Source: Lachnospiraceae bacterium UBA5902
Lineage (GTDB): Bacteria; Bacillota; Clostridia; Lachnospirales; Lachnospiraceae
Length of the DNA stretch: 14,903 bases
NCBI GenBank assembly: GCA_002431865.1
Contig: DJEI01000022.1
Coordinates: forward strand, 1 to 14,903
Direction: 5' to 3'
The notes beneath the pieces are model-generated. The model ran no database searches, had not been told where the DNA came from, and saw only the letters and a list, made by a program, of their open reading frames with translations. The stretch's first letter is position 1, and every line of letters starts with the position of its first letter. Below are positions 8,167-14,903 of this stretch, one piece after another. The position numbers were made by a program, and so were the translations under genes.

Positions 8167-8201
8167 GTCTTTGTGCACAGGGTCTGTGCCGCGATAAAGA
8201 C
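8167..8201 (+). ncRNA. Nested hairpin in the 5' leader of the diguanylate cyclase gene
   Basis: An outer stem GTCTTT/AAAGAC (8167-8172 with 8196-8201) encloses an inner stem GCACAG/CTGTGC (8175-8180 with 8184-8189) with a GGT loop and an unequal internal loop. It ends four bases before the G-rich ribosome binding site. It is not a c-di-GMP (GEMM) riboswitch that I can recognise, and it may simply be a stabilising or translation-modulating structure. Confidence 0.45.
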
Positions 8202-8222
8202 TTTCGGGGGTGTAATAATTTT

Positions 8223-10538
8223 ATGAAGAAAAGCAGCAAACGGCTAAACATTGGTTTTTTCACTTGTCATCTGGATAACGACTATGCTTACGAGGTTTGT
8301 AAGGGTGTCGATTATGCAGCAAAAGAACTTGACGTTAATCTGATCGTCTTTCCGGGCATGTATATGAACGCATCGTATAACGATCCGAAAAATGCGCGGT
8401 TTGACTACCAGTATAATTCTATATTTTATTATGCATCCAAACATACACTGGATGCCCTGATCGTTTCGATTGGTTCAATCGGAAGCTTCCTGTCAGAAAA
8501 CGATATGATTGCATTTTTGAAGAATTTCAATATTCCAATTCTCACGATTGAGATTGAAGTTCCAGGCTATCCGTATCTGTATACAGAAGGTCGTACCGGC
8601 ATGCGGCAGGCAATCGAGCATCTGATCACCGAACATCATAAGACGAAAATCGGTTTTGTCAGCGGAAGAAGAGAAAATGCAGACGCAAAAGAACGTCTGG
8701 ATACCTACTGCCAGGTTCTGATGGATCATAACATTCCAGTAGAAGAAGACCGTATTGTATATGGAAATTTCTCAGAGTTTACCGAAGATATCGTCAATAA
8801 TCTGCTGGACGCAAACCCTGATCTGGAAGCGATCGTCTTCGCAAACGATTCGATGGCAATCGGTGGCTACAACGCCATCAAAGCAAGAGGACTGGAAATT
8901 GGCAAGGATATTCTTGTAACCGGTTACGACGATGCCCCTGCTGCACTGGTCTTAGATCCACCGCTTACAACCGTACACAACCATATTATCGACATGGGCT
9001 ACCATGCCGTATACGAAGTATTGAATTTACTCGACCACGGAAGTACAAGCACAAGTATTTTAAGTTCCAGCCTGATCGTGCGTTCTTCATGTGGCTGCGG
9101 CAATTATAAATTAAACAAAGCCAAAGAACTGACTTCTGTTTTTGCAGCCAACGATCTGCAGAAAGCAAAAAAATATGTTTTAAATTATCTCTTTTGTGAT
9201 TACAAAGACAATTTCTACTACGAGGAACTAATTGAGCGGTTCTCAGAACCTTTGGAACTCATCTTAAAACCAGTTGCAGACGGTTCCATGGCATTTGACG
9301 CTGCCGCTATTTCCAGCAGTCTGCTGGCCTTGATTGACACCGATTTTGTTGATCTGTACTTCAGCAACGACAAGCTTACTCATGCGATACGCGAATTGAA
9401 TCAGTTGCTCTGTTCCCTCGTGGATAACATCAACCAGTGCAAGATCATGTGGCTGTTTAACCAGCTTTATTCCGATATGCTGGCGAAATCTTCAAGCACC
9501 TTATATAACACAATACACGATCACAAGGAGGCTGTGTGGTCCTCCATGTACATCACAAGAGATACACTGACATATAGTGACGACGAGGAATCCTGCTTCC
9601 GTCTCATCATGGATAAATTACAGGATGCACATTTTATAAGCTCCTATATGTATATCTATGAGGAGCCAGCCATGCTGATGTCAGACGGTTCATGGAAGAT
9701 TCCCAAGAACCTTTATCTCCAGGCATGCAACAATAACAGAAAAACCGTATACTTAAGTGGGGACGACCGGTTGATTTCTTCGGATAAAGTATTCTTCAAC
9801 CAGTACACATCCTATGATCGTCGGCGTACCCTCGTGATCACGCCGCTGTTTACAAATAATATCCAATATGGATTGTTCGTCGGCGAGATCGGAATTGAAC
9901 ATTTCCAGAATATCTATCCAAACAGTTTACAGCTTGCAACTTCACTGAACTTTATTTCTCTGATGAAACAGCAGCTTCTCACACAGAGCAAGCTTGCCAG
10001 CTCCGCATCTGAACTGAGTGAGAAAAACAAACTGTTAAATAAACTGTCAATTACAGATGGTCTGACCGGCATCAACAACCGTCGCGGATTCTTAGACAGT
10101 GTACAGCACCTTGTCAACTCTTCCTACAACGAAGGAAAACCTGCTATGCTGCTGTTTGCTGATATGGATAATCTAAAGCAGGTCAATGACCGCTTCGGAC
10201 ATAAGAACGGTGATTATGCAATCAAGAGCATCGCCCAGATCCTGCAACAGAGCTTTGAGACAGATGACGTTATCGGACGTATCGGCGGCGATGAGTTTGT
10301 AGCATTTTGCTTCCTAGACGATCCACACACACTGGATCATCTGTGCAGTAAAATAAAAACGCTCTCCGAACATCTCAACGAGACGAACGGAAAGCCGTAT
10401 TATGTTGATATCAGTTTAGGTGTTTCTACATTCATCTGTAACCCGACCCTGAACATCGAGGATGTACTGCATCAGGCAGACGAATCGCTGTATGAACACA
10501 AGAAAAATAAACGAAAAGATGTACTGAAGCCAGTTTAA
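8223..10538 (+). CDS. Soluble diguanylate cyclase with LacI/GalR-like ligand-binding domain
   Basis: A 771-residue cytoplasmic protein with no signal peptide or membrane segment. Residues 8 to about 290 resemble the periplasmic-binding/LacI sensor fold (NIGFFTCHLDNDYAYEV near the start; VFANDSMAIGGYNAI and VTGYDDAPAAL typical of the LacI C-lobe) but lack the DNA-binding helix-turn-helix. A CGC motif (C290, C292) closes this domain. A helical, possibly GAF-like middle region follows and ends in a coiled coil. The C-terminal GGDEF domain (about 610-768) has DGLTGINNRRG and an intact GGDEF at 688-692, so it should make c-di-GMP. The allosteric RxxD site five residues upstream is absent (ETDD), which predicts no product inhibition of the usual kind. 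An in-frame ATG at 8142 is less likely as the start: it has no ribosome binding site, whereas GGGGGTG precedes 8223. The ligand is unknown; a sugar is a guess from the fold. Confidence 0.9.
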   Translation: MKKSSKRLNIGFFTCHLDNDYAYEVCKGVDYAAKELDVNLIVFPGMYMNASYNDPKNARFDYQYNSIFYYASKHTLDALIVSIGSIGSFLSENDMIAFLKNFNIPILTIEIEVPGYPYLYTEGRTGMRQAIEHLITEHHKTKIGFVSGRRENADAKERLDTYCQVLMDHNIPVEEDRIVYGNFSEFTEDIVNNLLDANPDLEAIVFANDSMAIGGYNAIKARGLEIGKDILVTGYDDAPAALVLDPPLTTVHNHIIDMGYHAVYEVLNLLDHGSTSTSILSSSLIVRSSCGCGNYKLNKAKELTSVFAANDLQKAKKYVLNYLFCDYKDNFYYEELIERFSEPLELILKPVADGSMAFDAAAISSSLLALIDTDFVDLYFSNDKLTHAIRELNQLLCSLVDNINQCKIMWLFNQLYSDMLAKSSSTLYNTIHDHKEAVWSSMYITRDTLTYSDDEESCFRLIMDKLQDAHFISSYMYIYEEPAMLMSDGSWKIPKNLYLQACNNNRKTVYLSGDDRLISSDKVFFNQYTSYDRRRTLVITPLFTNNIQYGLFVGEIGIEHFQNIYPNSLQLATSLNFISLMKQQLLTQSKLASSASELSEKNKLLNKLSITDGLTGINNRRGFLDSVQHLVNSSYNEGKPAMLLFADMDNLKQVNDRFGHKNGDYAIKSIAQILQQSFETDDVIGRIGGDEFVAFCFLDDPHTLDHLCSKIKTLSEHLNETNGKPYYVDISLGVSTFICNPTLNIEDVLHQADESLYEHKKNKRKDVLKPV

Positions 10539-10550
10539 AAGCTGGCTTCA
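10525..10550. terminator. Inverted repeat spanning the convergent stop codons (possible bidirectional terminator)
   Basis: TGAAGCCAG (10525-10533) and CTGGCTTCA (10542-10550) form a perfect 9-bp stem, extendable by a G-U and an A-U pair to leave a four-base loop. It includes the last codons of both the cyclase gene and metF, with both TAA stops at or in the loop. The following sequences are only moderately T-rich on either strand (CTGTTTTG on +, CATCTTTTCG on -), so termination efficiency may be modest. Confidence 0.6.
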
Positions 10551-11389
10551 TAAATCTGTTTTGTCACATCTGCTTTATTCATCGAATAAATGTGCACGCC
10601 GGCAACGCCATGTTTCTTGAGATCCAGAATCTGATTCACGGCATATTCAATGCCGGCTTTCTTCATATCCTCTGGATTCTCGCCGTACTTTGCAATCATA
10701 TTACTCATTTCTACCGGAACCGAAGAACCAGACAACGTCACACTCGTACCGAGCTGCTTTGCCGCCGTCACTGGCATGATACCTGCATGCACCGGAATAT
10801 CAATGCCCGCTTTCTCCAATTTATCCATGAAAGAATAAAATGCGTTGTTATCAAAAAACATCTGTGTGATCAGACAATTCAATCCCAGATCTACCTTTTG
10901 TTTCAAATGTTGGATATCTTCTTCCTGATTCTTAGACTCCGGGTGCACCTCTGGATAGCAGGCACCCGCGATAAAGAAATCTCCGTTTTTCTTGATCTCT
11001 GGAATCAGATCCGTTGCATACTTAAAATAGCGCTGGTCAAATTCCTCCTGTGACATTGTTCTCGGCTTATCACCACGCAATGCCAGAATATTCTCCACGC
11101 CTTTCTTTTTTAACTCGAACAGCAATGCGCGAAGGCTTGCTTCATCCATCCCGACCGCTGTCATATGTGCAAGTGCTTCCACCTCACAGATATTCTGAAT
11201 ATATGCCGCGATCGTTGCCGTTTTCTTGCTGTTACTGCCACCGGCACCATAAGTCACACTGATAAAATCCGGTTTCAAAGTCTTGATCTCATCCAGTGTT
11301 TTATAAATCTGATAGATGTCATCATCACGCTTTGGTGGAAAAACCTCACACGAAAATACGACGCTCTTATGTTCCTTTTCCTGTATCAT
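10535..11389 (-). CDS. metF: 5,10-Methylenetetrahydrofolate reductase MetF
   Basis: MetF is a flavoprotein that reduces methylene-THF to methyl-THF, the methyl donor for methionine synthesis. The 284 residues fit the bacterial catalytic-only form. The N-terminal FSCEVFPPKRDDD contains the conserved Glu (E15), followed by FISVTYGAGGS and NILALRGDKP, all typical of the (beta/alpha)8 barrel and FAD site. The ATG has AAAGGAG upstream and comes 21 bases after the thioesterase stop, so it is probably the last gene of the leftward run. Its stop overlaps that of the cyclase gene tail-to-tail by two bases. No S-box, other methionine riboswitch or met gene is visible nearby, and in acetogen-like Clostridia a role in the Wood-Ljungdahl methyl branch is possible instead. 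Confidence 0.95.
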   Translation of the reverse strand: MIQEKEHKSVVFSCEVFPPKRDDDIYQIYKTLDEIKTLKPDFISVTYGAGGSNSKKTATIAAYIQNICEVEALAHMTAVGMDEASLRALLFELKKKGVENILALRGDKPRTMSQEEFDQRYFKYATDLIPEIKKNGDFFIAGACYPEVHPESKNQEEDIQHLKQKVDLGLNCLITQMFFDNNAFYSFMDKLEKAGIDIPVHAGIMPVTAAKQLGTSVTLSGSSVPVEMSNMIAKYGENPEDMKKAGIEYAVNQILDLKKHGVAGVHIYSMNKADVTKQIYEASF

Positions 11390-11410
11390 GTCATTCTCCT
11401 TTCGTATTTC

Positions 11411-11842
11411 CTAGTATGCTTCCGGATTTGCCATCAGCAACAGCTTATCATATAATTCCGGTGCTTCTTTTTTCAGACTGACCGGTTTGAAATCATTGTT
11501 TAAAAAGCAATGTGCTGTCGTTGCCGTATGCTTGACCGTCTTCATCTCTTCATCATAGATTTTGTAGCTGATATAAAACTTGTATGCACTGACCTTGTAA
11601 ATGTCTGGAACTACCTTTACCACTTCTCCAAACTTCAGGCTCTCAGTGAATTTCTCAGATAACTCCAGCACAGGAATCATATATCCCATGCGCTCCAGCT
11701 CCACATATGGCAGTCCATAATACGCCATCATATCGATACGGCAGTCTTCCAGAATCCGCGCATAGTTCGAATGATGTACAACCCCCATCCGGTCTGTCTC
11801 ATAATAATGAATGGTTCTTTCATAATATGGATATCTTGTCAT
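11411..11842 (-). CDS. Hotdog-fold acyl-CoA thioesterase (YbgC/4HBT family)
   Basis: A 143-residue single hotdog domain. The signature YYETDRMGVVHHSNY near the N-terminus (about 13-27) is the 4-hydroxybenzoyl-CoA thioesterase/YbgC active-site motif, with the catalytic Asp at D17. Such enzymes hydrolyse short or medium acyl-CoA thioesters, and the natural substrate cannot be read from the sequence. Its ATG overlaps the stop of the coiled-coil gene (ATGA), implying coupled translation. Unlike E. coli ybgC it is not beside tol-pal genes, as expected for a Gram-positive. Confidence 0.9.
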   Translation of the reverse strand: MTRYPYYERTIHYYETDRMGVVHHSNYARILEDCRIDMMAYYGLPYVELERMGYMIPVLELSEKFTESLKFGEVVKVVPDIYKVSAYKFYISYKIYDEEMKTVKHTATTAHCFLNNDFKPVSLKKEAPELYDKLLLMANPEAY

Positions 11843-12534
11843 GACTTCCGTTCCTTTTCTTCTTTTCCTGTTTCTTCTTCATATTCCAATTTCACAGGTT
11901 TCTTTTTCGCCGCTGCAAGCTTCACCTTGTTTTTCTCATCATATAACTCATTCGAGAGAAGCTGTCCAAGCTCCAGAATCTGTGCATAACGTTCTTCCTT
12001 GCTGAGTTCCTTGAGATTGCCCATCAACTCTGCTTTATTTTCTGCTACGATCCGGGTCTTTTCCTCCAACGTCTCCACCATCTTCGCATACTGCTGTTTC
12101 ACCAGATCATATGAATCTGCCAACAGATCATTTACCTCCGTGAGCATCTCATCTGTGTAGATCAAAGATGCCGCATAGATATCCCCAGCAGTCCGCAACG
12201 CTTCCCGGTCCTCCGGCTCCAGATCGCCCGGATGAAATGCAGGAAGTGTGGACATCCGTTTTGTCACACGGATACGGCTGGCACTCTGCTCCGCCTGCGT
12301 CAGAATTTCTTCTGCTTCCTTCTTTGCCTCTGTCAGAATCTTACCTTTCCGGTCATTGACTTCCCGGTAAATTTTCAGCTCGCCCTGTACGATATTTTCT
12401 AATTCCCGCAACAATCGTATTGTCTCTTCTTTATTAACCGATACCTTACCTGGCGCAAATGGAACATTTTGTCCATTCTCAACGCTATCGATCAGCTGCT
12501 CTATAATCTGATCTGTTCTTCCTTTTTCTATCAT
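11839..12534 (-). CDS. Charged coiled-coil protein of unknown function (DivIVA/V-ATPase subunit H-like helices)
   Basis: A 231-residue, mostly helical, highly charged protein with no signal peptide or membrane segment. Long heptad-like stretches lie at about 37-90 (including ILTEAKKEAEEILTQAEQ) and 130-215, separated by a Pro/Gly-containing break (STLPAFHPGDLEPEDRE). The N-terminal part, PFAPGKVSVNKEETIRLLRELE, resembles a group of small clostridial proteins often labelled 'ATPase' or V-type ATPase subunit H-like, which have no nucleotide-binding motif. The tail is Lys/Glu-rich. It may be a scaffold or division-related protein, but nothing visible assigns a function. The ribosome binding site is weak (AGAAGAAAG). 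It is separated from the kinase gene by 79 A/T-rich bases with no terminator. Confidence 0.8.
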   Translation of the reverse strand: MIEKGRTDQIIEQLIDSVENGQNVPFAPGKVSVNKEETIRLLRELENIVQGELKIYREVNDRKGKILTEAKKEAEEILTQAEQSASRIRVTKRMSTLPAFHPGDLEPEDREALRTAGDIYAASLIYTDEMLTEVNDLLADSYDLVKQQYAKMVETLEEKTRIVAENKAELMGNLKELSKEERYAQILELGQLLSNELYDEKNKVKLAAAKKKPVKLEYEEETGKEEKERKS

Positions 12535-12613
12535 TGCTTTTGTCTACTTTCTTCTATATTTCATTCCGTCTTTTGCAAAACTCATTTTAATATACAAGCT
12601 TTTATTTTATATT

Positions 12614-13459
12614 TCAACCCTTTTGCATCGGAAATGAGACACAGGAATGAAATGCATCATCCTCTTCAAACATCTGCAGGCTGCCCTCCAGCTGCTTTAC
12701 AATATGCCGGACGCTCTTCAACCCAATTCCGTGCTGTTGTTTATCTTTCTTCGTGGATTGCAGTTTTGGATTATGATGTAACACCGATGCATTTACCGTA
12801 TTGATAATATCGATATAATACATGCCCTTTTCTTCATACATCTCAAGCCGCACCTTGCGCAATTCCGCCTTCTCCGCAGCTTCCATCGCATTGTCCAGCA
12901 AATTGGATAACAGAATTGCAACATTCATGCTATCCTCACGTGGCACTTCTCCGCTGATATGCATATCAAGCGTGATTGCATGCTGCTCCGCATAACTCAG
13001 CTTGTCGTTCAACACAGCATTGATTTCTCCACTCGATTCATAATGAATCAGATTCATCTTTAACTGCCGGTCCAAAATCTCTACCAGATGCAAGCGTGCC
13101 TGTTCATATTCTGCATTTTCAAGATAGCCTAAAATGATCAGAAGATAAGACTTCAAATCATGGTTCAGCCGTCTCGTCCGCTCATAAAGCTCACTCGTTC
13201 TTGAATACATCGTTCCTTCATGGTCGAGCTGTTTGTTCAGAATTTCGTTTTCTACCGTATAATGCTGGGATTTGAAAATCGTATACAGACAGCTTGCAAT
13301 CAAGATTCCCGCCAACAGCAGTACTACTAAGAAGATGATAATCCACGTATGCTCATGCTCTTCTGTCTCCGGATTCTGAATCAGAAGTGCAAGCAGGCAT
13401 GCCAATCCAAGTGTCAAAGCGCACGCCAGCGCGACAACCAGTCTTTTAAGAAATTGCAT
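12614..13459 (-). CDS. GHKL-type (AgrC-like) sensor histidine kinase
   Basis: A 281-residue membrane kinase. Two membrane segments (about 7-27 and 39-61) flank a loop of only about 11 residues, QNPETEEHEHT, then a helical linker, the phospho-acceptor box RTRRLNHDLKSYL with H100, the N-box LLSNLLDNAMEAAE and the G-box HGIGLKSVRHIV of the HATPase_c_5 group. I chose the ATG at 13459 because AGGAGG sits 7 bases before it; the upstream in-frame ATG at 13486 lies inside the regulator gene and has no such site. The gene overlaps the LytTR regulator by 14 bases, so they form a two-component pair. Classic AgrC has six or more membrane segments to sense a peptide; this one has two and no agrB or agrD beside it, so the signal is unknown. 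Confidence 0.92.
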   Translation of the reverse strand: MQFLKRLVVALACALTLGLACLLALLIQNPETEEHEHTWIIIFLVVLLLAGILIASCLYTIFKSQHYTVENEILNKQLDHEGTMYSRTSELYERTRRLNHDLKSYLLIILGYLENAEYEQARLHLVEILDRQLKMNLIHYESSGEINAVLNDKLSYAEQHAITLDMHISGEVPREDSMNVAILLSNLLDNAMEAAEKAELRKVRLEMYEEKGMYYIDIINTVNASVLHHNPKLQSTKKDKQQHGIGLKSVRHIVKQLEGSLQMFEEDDAFHSCVSFPMQKG

Positions 13460-14186
13460 GGTACATCCTCCTGACATACTTTGCATGCATTTCTCTTACA
13501 TGCTCTGTATATTTCCGACTGACCGGGATTGGTGTCCGGTCATCCAGCAACACCCGTTTTGTATTGATTGAATAGATATCCCGGATATTCACGATATATC
13601 CGACATGTGTGCGCACAAACCCATAACGCTCCAGCCGCTCGCAAAAATCTGATATCTTCGCGCGAATCACCTGGTCATCTTTCCTTCGAAAATGAACAAT
13701 CACATAATGCCGCTGACTTTCCAGATATGTAATATCACTGATCCGGATCTCCGCCTCGTCTTTTTCTATGAATATCTCTCCATACAAAGATTCTTCCCGA
13801 ATCTCCTCAATCGCACAAAGCAGTGCCTCCTCCAACTCTATGTGAAGGCGTTCCTTTCGGATAAACCGGAATGGTCTGTAATGAATCGCGGTAAATACCA
13901 TATCTGCATGGTTTGTCACAAAGATTACTTTCACGCGGCGTTCTGTCTGCTCCAGCCTTTTCGCAATCTCCATCCCATCGATTCCAGGCATATCAATATC
14001 CAGAAACAAAATATGCATGTCCTGCACAAGTGCAAAGCTCTTCAGTATATCATTTCCACTTTTAAATGCCTGTATCTGATAGGTACATCCCTTTTCCCTT
14101 GCTTTTTCTTCCAACAGCAGGAGTTCCCGGTTTATGATCTCTATATCCTTATCATTGTCATCGCATACCGCTATCTTTAATATCAT
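13446..14186 (-). CDS. LytTR-family response regulator (AgrA-like)
   Basis: A 246-residue regulator paired with the kinase that overlaps its 3' end. The receiver domain (1 to about 120) has the acidic pocket D9-D10, the phospho-acceptor D63 in LFLDIDMPGIDG, and T91. At the usual Lys position there is RPFRFIRK, a variant common in this subgroup. Residues about 140-240 form a LytTR DNA-binding domain (ITYLESQRHYVIVHF, FVRTHVGYIVNI). LytTR proteins bind pairs of short direct repeats upstream of target promoters; I could not find a convincing pair in the window. The ribosome binding site is weak, and the gene starts 20 bases after the nitroreductase stop, so it is probably co-transcribed with it. 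Confidence 0.94.
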   Translation of the reverse strand: MILKIAVCDDNDKDIEIINRELLLLEEKAREKGCTYQIQAFKSGNDILKSFALVQDMHILFLDIDMPGIDGMEIAKRLEQTERRVKVIFVTNHADMVFTAIHYRPFRFIRKERLHIELEEALLCAIEEIREESLYGEIFIEKDEAEIRISDITYLESQRHYVIVHFRRKDDQVIRAKISDFCERLERYGFVRTHVGYIVNIRDIYSINTKRVLLDDRTPIPVSRKYTEHVREMHAKYVRRMYHAIS

Positions 14187-14206
14187 ATCTAAAACTCACA
14201 TTATTA

Positions 14207-14752
14207 CTAATCTATATAACTGATCAAATCTGCCGTCTCTTTTCTCGGTGTGGCATCCGGTGTAAATTTCGGAAATCCAATTGGAATCAAGGCTGCAACC
14301 GTCTTCCCCTCTTCCAATCCGATTGCCTCTGCAACCTTTGCATCGTCAAATACACCCATGATGCAGCTTCCAACACCCTTATCATACGCTGCCAAACTAA
14401 ATGTCATTGCCGCAATACCTGCATCAAACATCTCCCAGCCAGTACCTTTGCTTGTGGAAAAGCTTCCATCCTTCTCATACCCGCATCTGCCATTCACCTG
14501 GGTCAGCACAACCAGATTTTTACACTTGGACAATGTCTTTGCATTGTGCTCAAAGCCAAGCAGACAATCGTCACAGATTTTCTTTATAATTTCTTCATTC
14601 TGAATCAATATGTAGCGAAGCGTCTGTGTATTCTTCCATGTCGGAGCCATCTTCGCTGTGTCAATAATCTCTTCAAACAGCTCATGGCTGATCAGCTCGT
14701 CCGTATACCGTCTCACACTTCTTCTTGTCTTTAATCCTTCTAATAATTCCAT
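14207..14752 (-). CDS. Nitroreductase-family FMN oxidoreductase
   Basis: A 181-residue member of the nitroreductase fold. The N-terminal TRRSVRRYTDELI is the phosphate-binding segment for FMN, APTWKNTQTLRYIL is the next conserved block, and the C-terminal part has VGSCIMGVFDD and LIPIGFPK. Such enzymes reduce nitro compounds, quinones or flavins with NAD(P)H; the substrate cannot be told. AGGAGG precedes the ATG. It is the first gene of the leftward run that continues into the two-component system. A palindrome sits about 30 bases upstream, and rnpB starts on the opposite strand less than 70 bases away. Confidence 0.93.
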   Translation of the reverse strand: MELLEGLKTRRSVRRYTDELISHELFEEIIDTAKMAPTWKNTQTLRYILIQNEEIIKKICDDCLLGFEHNAKTLSKCKNLVVLTQVNGRCGYEKDGSFSTSKGTGWEMFDAGIAAMTFSLAAYDKGVGSCIMGVFDDAKVAEAIGLEEGKTVAALIPIGFPKFTPDATPRKETADLISYID

Positions 14753-14781
14753 TGTTTCTTCCTCCTAATATTTTATTTTTT

Positions 14782-14799
14782 CTTGAATCTATATTCAAG
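14782..14799. promoter_or_regulatory. 18-base palindrome between nitroreductase and rnpB
   Basis: CTTGAAT (14782-14788) and ATTCAAG (14793-14799) form a perfect dyad with a 4-base centre. On the + strand its TTGAAT serves as the candidate -35 of rnpB. On the minus strand the other TTGAAT is spaced 17 bases from TAAAAT (14770-14775), but a transcript from there would start inside the nitroreductase ribosome binding site. The dyad could be an operator for a dimeric repressor, or a hairpin in the nitroreductase leader if that RNA starts further upstream. Confidence 0.55.
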
Positions 14800-14811
14800 T
14801 TATGGTACTCT
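14783..14811 (+). promoter_or_regulatory. Candidate rnpB promoter (extended -10)
   Basis: TTGAAT (14783-14788) is spaced 17 bases from TACTCT (14806-14811), which matches the consensus poorly (three of six) but is preceded by TG one base upstream, an extended -10. The predicted start near 14818 agrees with where the RNase P RNA should begin. Confidence 0.5.
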
Positions 14812-14819
14812 AATCACTG

Positions 14820-14903
14820 CGTAAGTCAGATAAGTGATTGCGGCTGCCACATAGGCAGGTGAGGAAAGTCCGGGCTCCATAGGGCAGGATGCCGGATAAC
14901 GTC
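14820..14903 (+). ncRNA. rnpB: RNase P RNA, type A, 5' part (cut by window end)
   Basis: RNase P RNA is the catalytic subunit that trims 5' leaders from pre-tRNAs. The universally conserved 5' core is plain: GAGGAAAGTCCGGGCTCCAT (14861-14880), followed by AGGGCAGGATGCCGGATAAC, with the P2/P3 region (GATTGCGGCTGCC...) ahead. GGGCTCCATAGGGCAG marks the ancestral type A structure rather than the Bacillus type B. About 84 bases are present; the rest lies beyond the window. The exact 5' end is an estimate. Confidence 0.93.

Noticed and set aside
8142..8222. Upstream ATG at 8142 as the start of the diguanylate cyclase
   Set aside because: It has no ribosome binding site, would add 27 residues with no family similarity, and would place the leader hairpin inside the coding region. 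The ATG at 8223 follows a G-rich site and opens directly into the sensor domain.
12535..12613. Promoter or terminator in the 79-base gap before the coiled-coil gene
   Set aside because: The A/T-rich stretch has only poor -35/-10 matches (TTTTGC, TATAGA at 16 bases) and no stable stem, so nothing is called.
13457..13486. Upstream ATG at 13486 as the start of the histidine kinase
   Set aside because: It lies within the regulator gene without a ribosome binding site; the ATG at 13459 has AGGAGG 7 bases upstream and leads directly into the first membrane segment.
14770..14798. Minus-strand TTGAAT-17-TAAAAT as the nitroreductase promoter
   Set aside because: The RNA would start within the ribosome binding site (14761-14766), leaving almost no leader. 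It is kept only as a point about the dyad.

Overview
The window looks like chromosomal DNA of a Gram-positive anaerobe of the class Clostridia, most probably the family Lachnospiraceae. Four things point there: moderate G+C with A/T-rich intergenic gaps; strong AGGAGG-type ribosome binding sites; a type A RNase P RNA whose 5' part has the clostridial form; and a short protein of unknown function next to clpC and radA that I recall from Lachnospiraceae genomes, often labelled 'endosialidase'. The assignment rests on recognition, not on a search.

Layout. Bases 1-249 hold no gene. They carry two near-identical sigma-70 promoters firing leftward out of the window, each followed at once by a short GC-rich hairpin, and possibly the -35 of a third. 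This resembles the tandem promoters of an rRNA operon. Bases 250-7993 are one leftward run, listed here in transcription order: purM, purN, purD (purine synthesis), a small YtrA-type GntR regulator, clpC (AAA+ unfoldase), the unknown 137-residue protein, and radA (recombination/repair ATPase). A consensus promoter lies before purM and a weaker one before the unknown gene. The genes from purM to clpC are tightly packed, with a 7-nt overlap (purM/purN) and an ATGA overlap (GntR/clpC), which suggests co-transcription.

Bases 7994-8222 are a divergent control region. The only rightward protein gene follows (8223-10538): a soluble diguanylate cyclase whose N-terminal half resembles a LacI/GalR-type sugar-binding domain. 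Its leader contains a nested hairpin. It ends tail-to-tail with metF, and a perfect inverted repeat contains both stop codons.

Bases 10535-14752 are a second leftward run, in transcription order: a nitroreductase, a LytTR (AgrA-like) response regulator, a GHKL (AgrC-like) histidine kinase, a coiled-coil protein of unknown function, a hotdog acyl-CoA thioesterase and metF. At the right edge rnpB starts on the + strand and runs out of the window. A palindrome lies between it and the nitroreductase gene.

Most of this is housekeeping DNA. I see no CRISPR array, phage, transposon, tRNA gene or defence system, and nothing I would call a clearly new system. The more unusual points are regulatory: the GntR regulator in the place where ctsR-mcsA-mcsB stand in Bacillus, the structured leader and sensor architecture of the cyclase, the convergent hairpin holding two stop codons, the hairpin directly before radA, and the dyad at the rnpB promoter.
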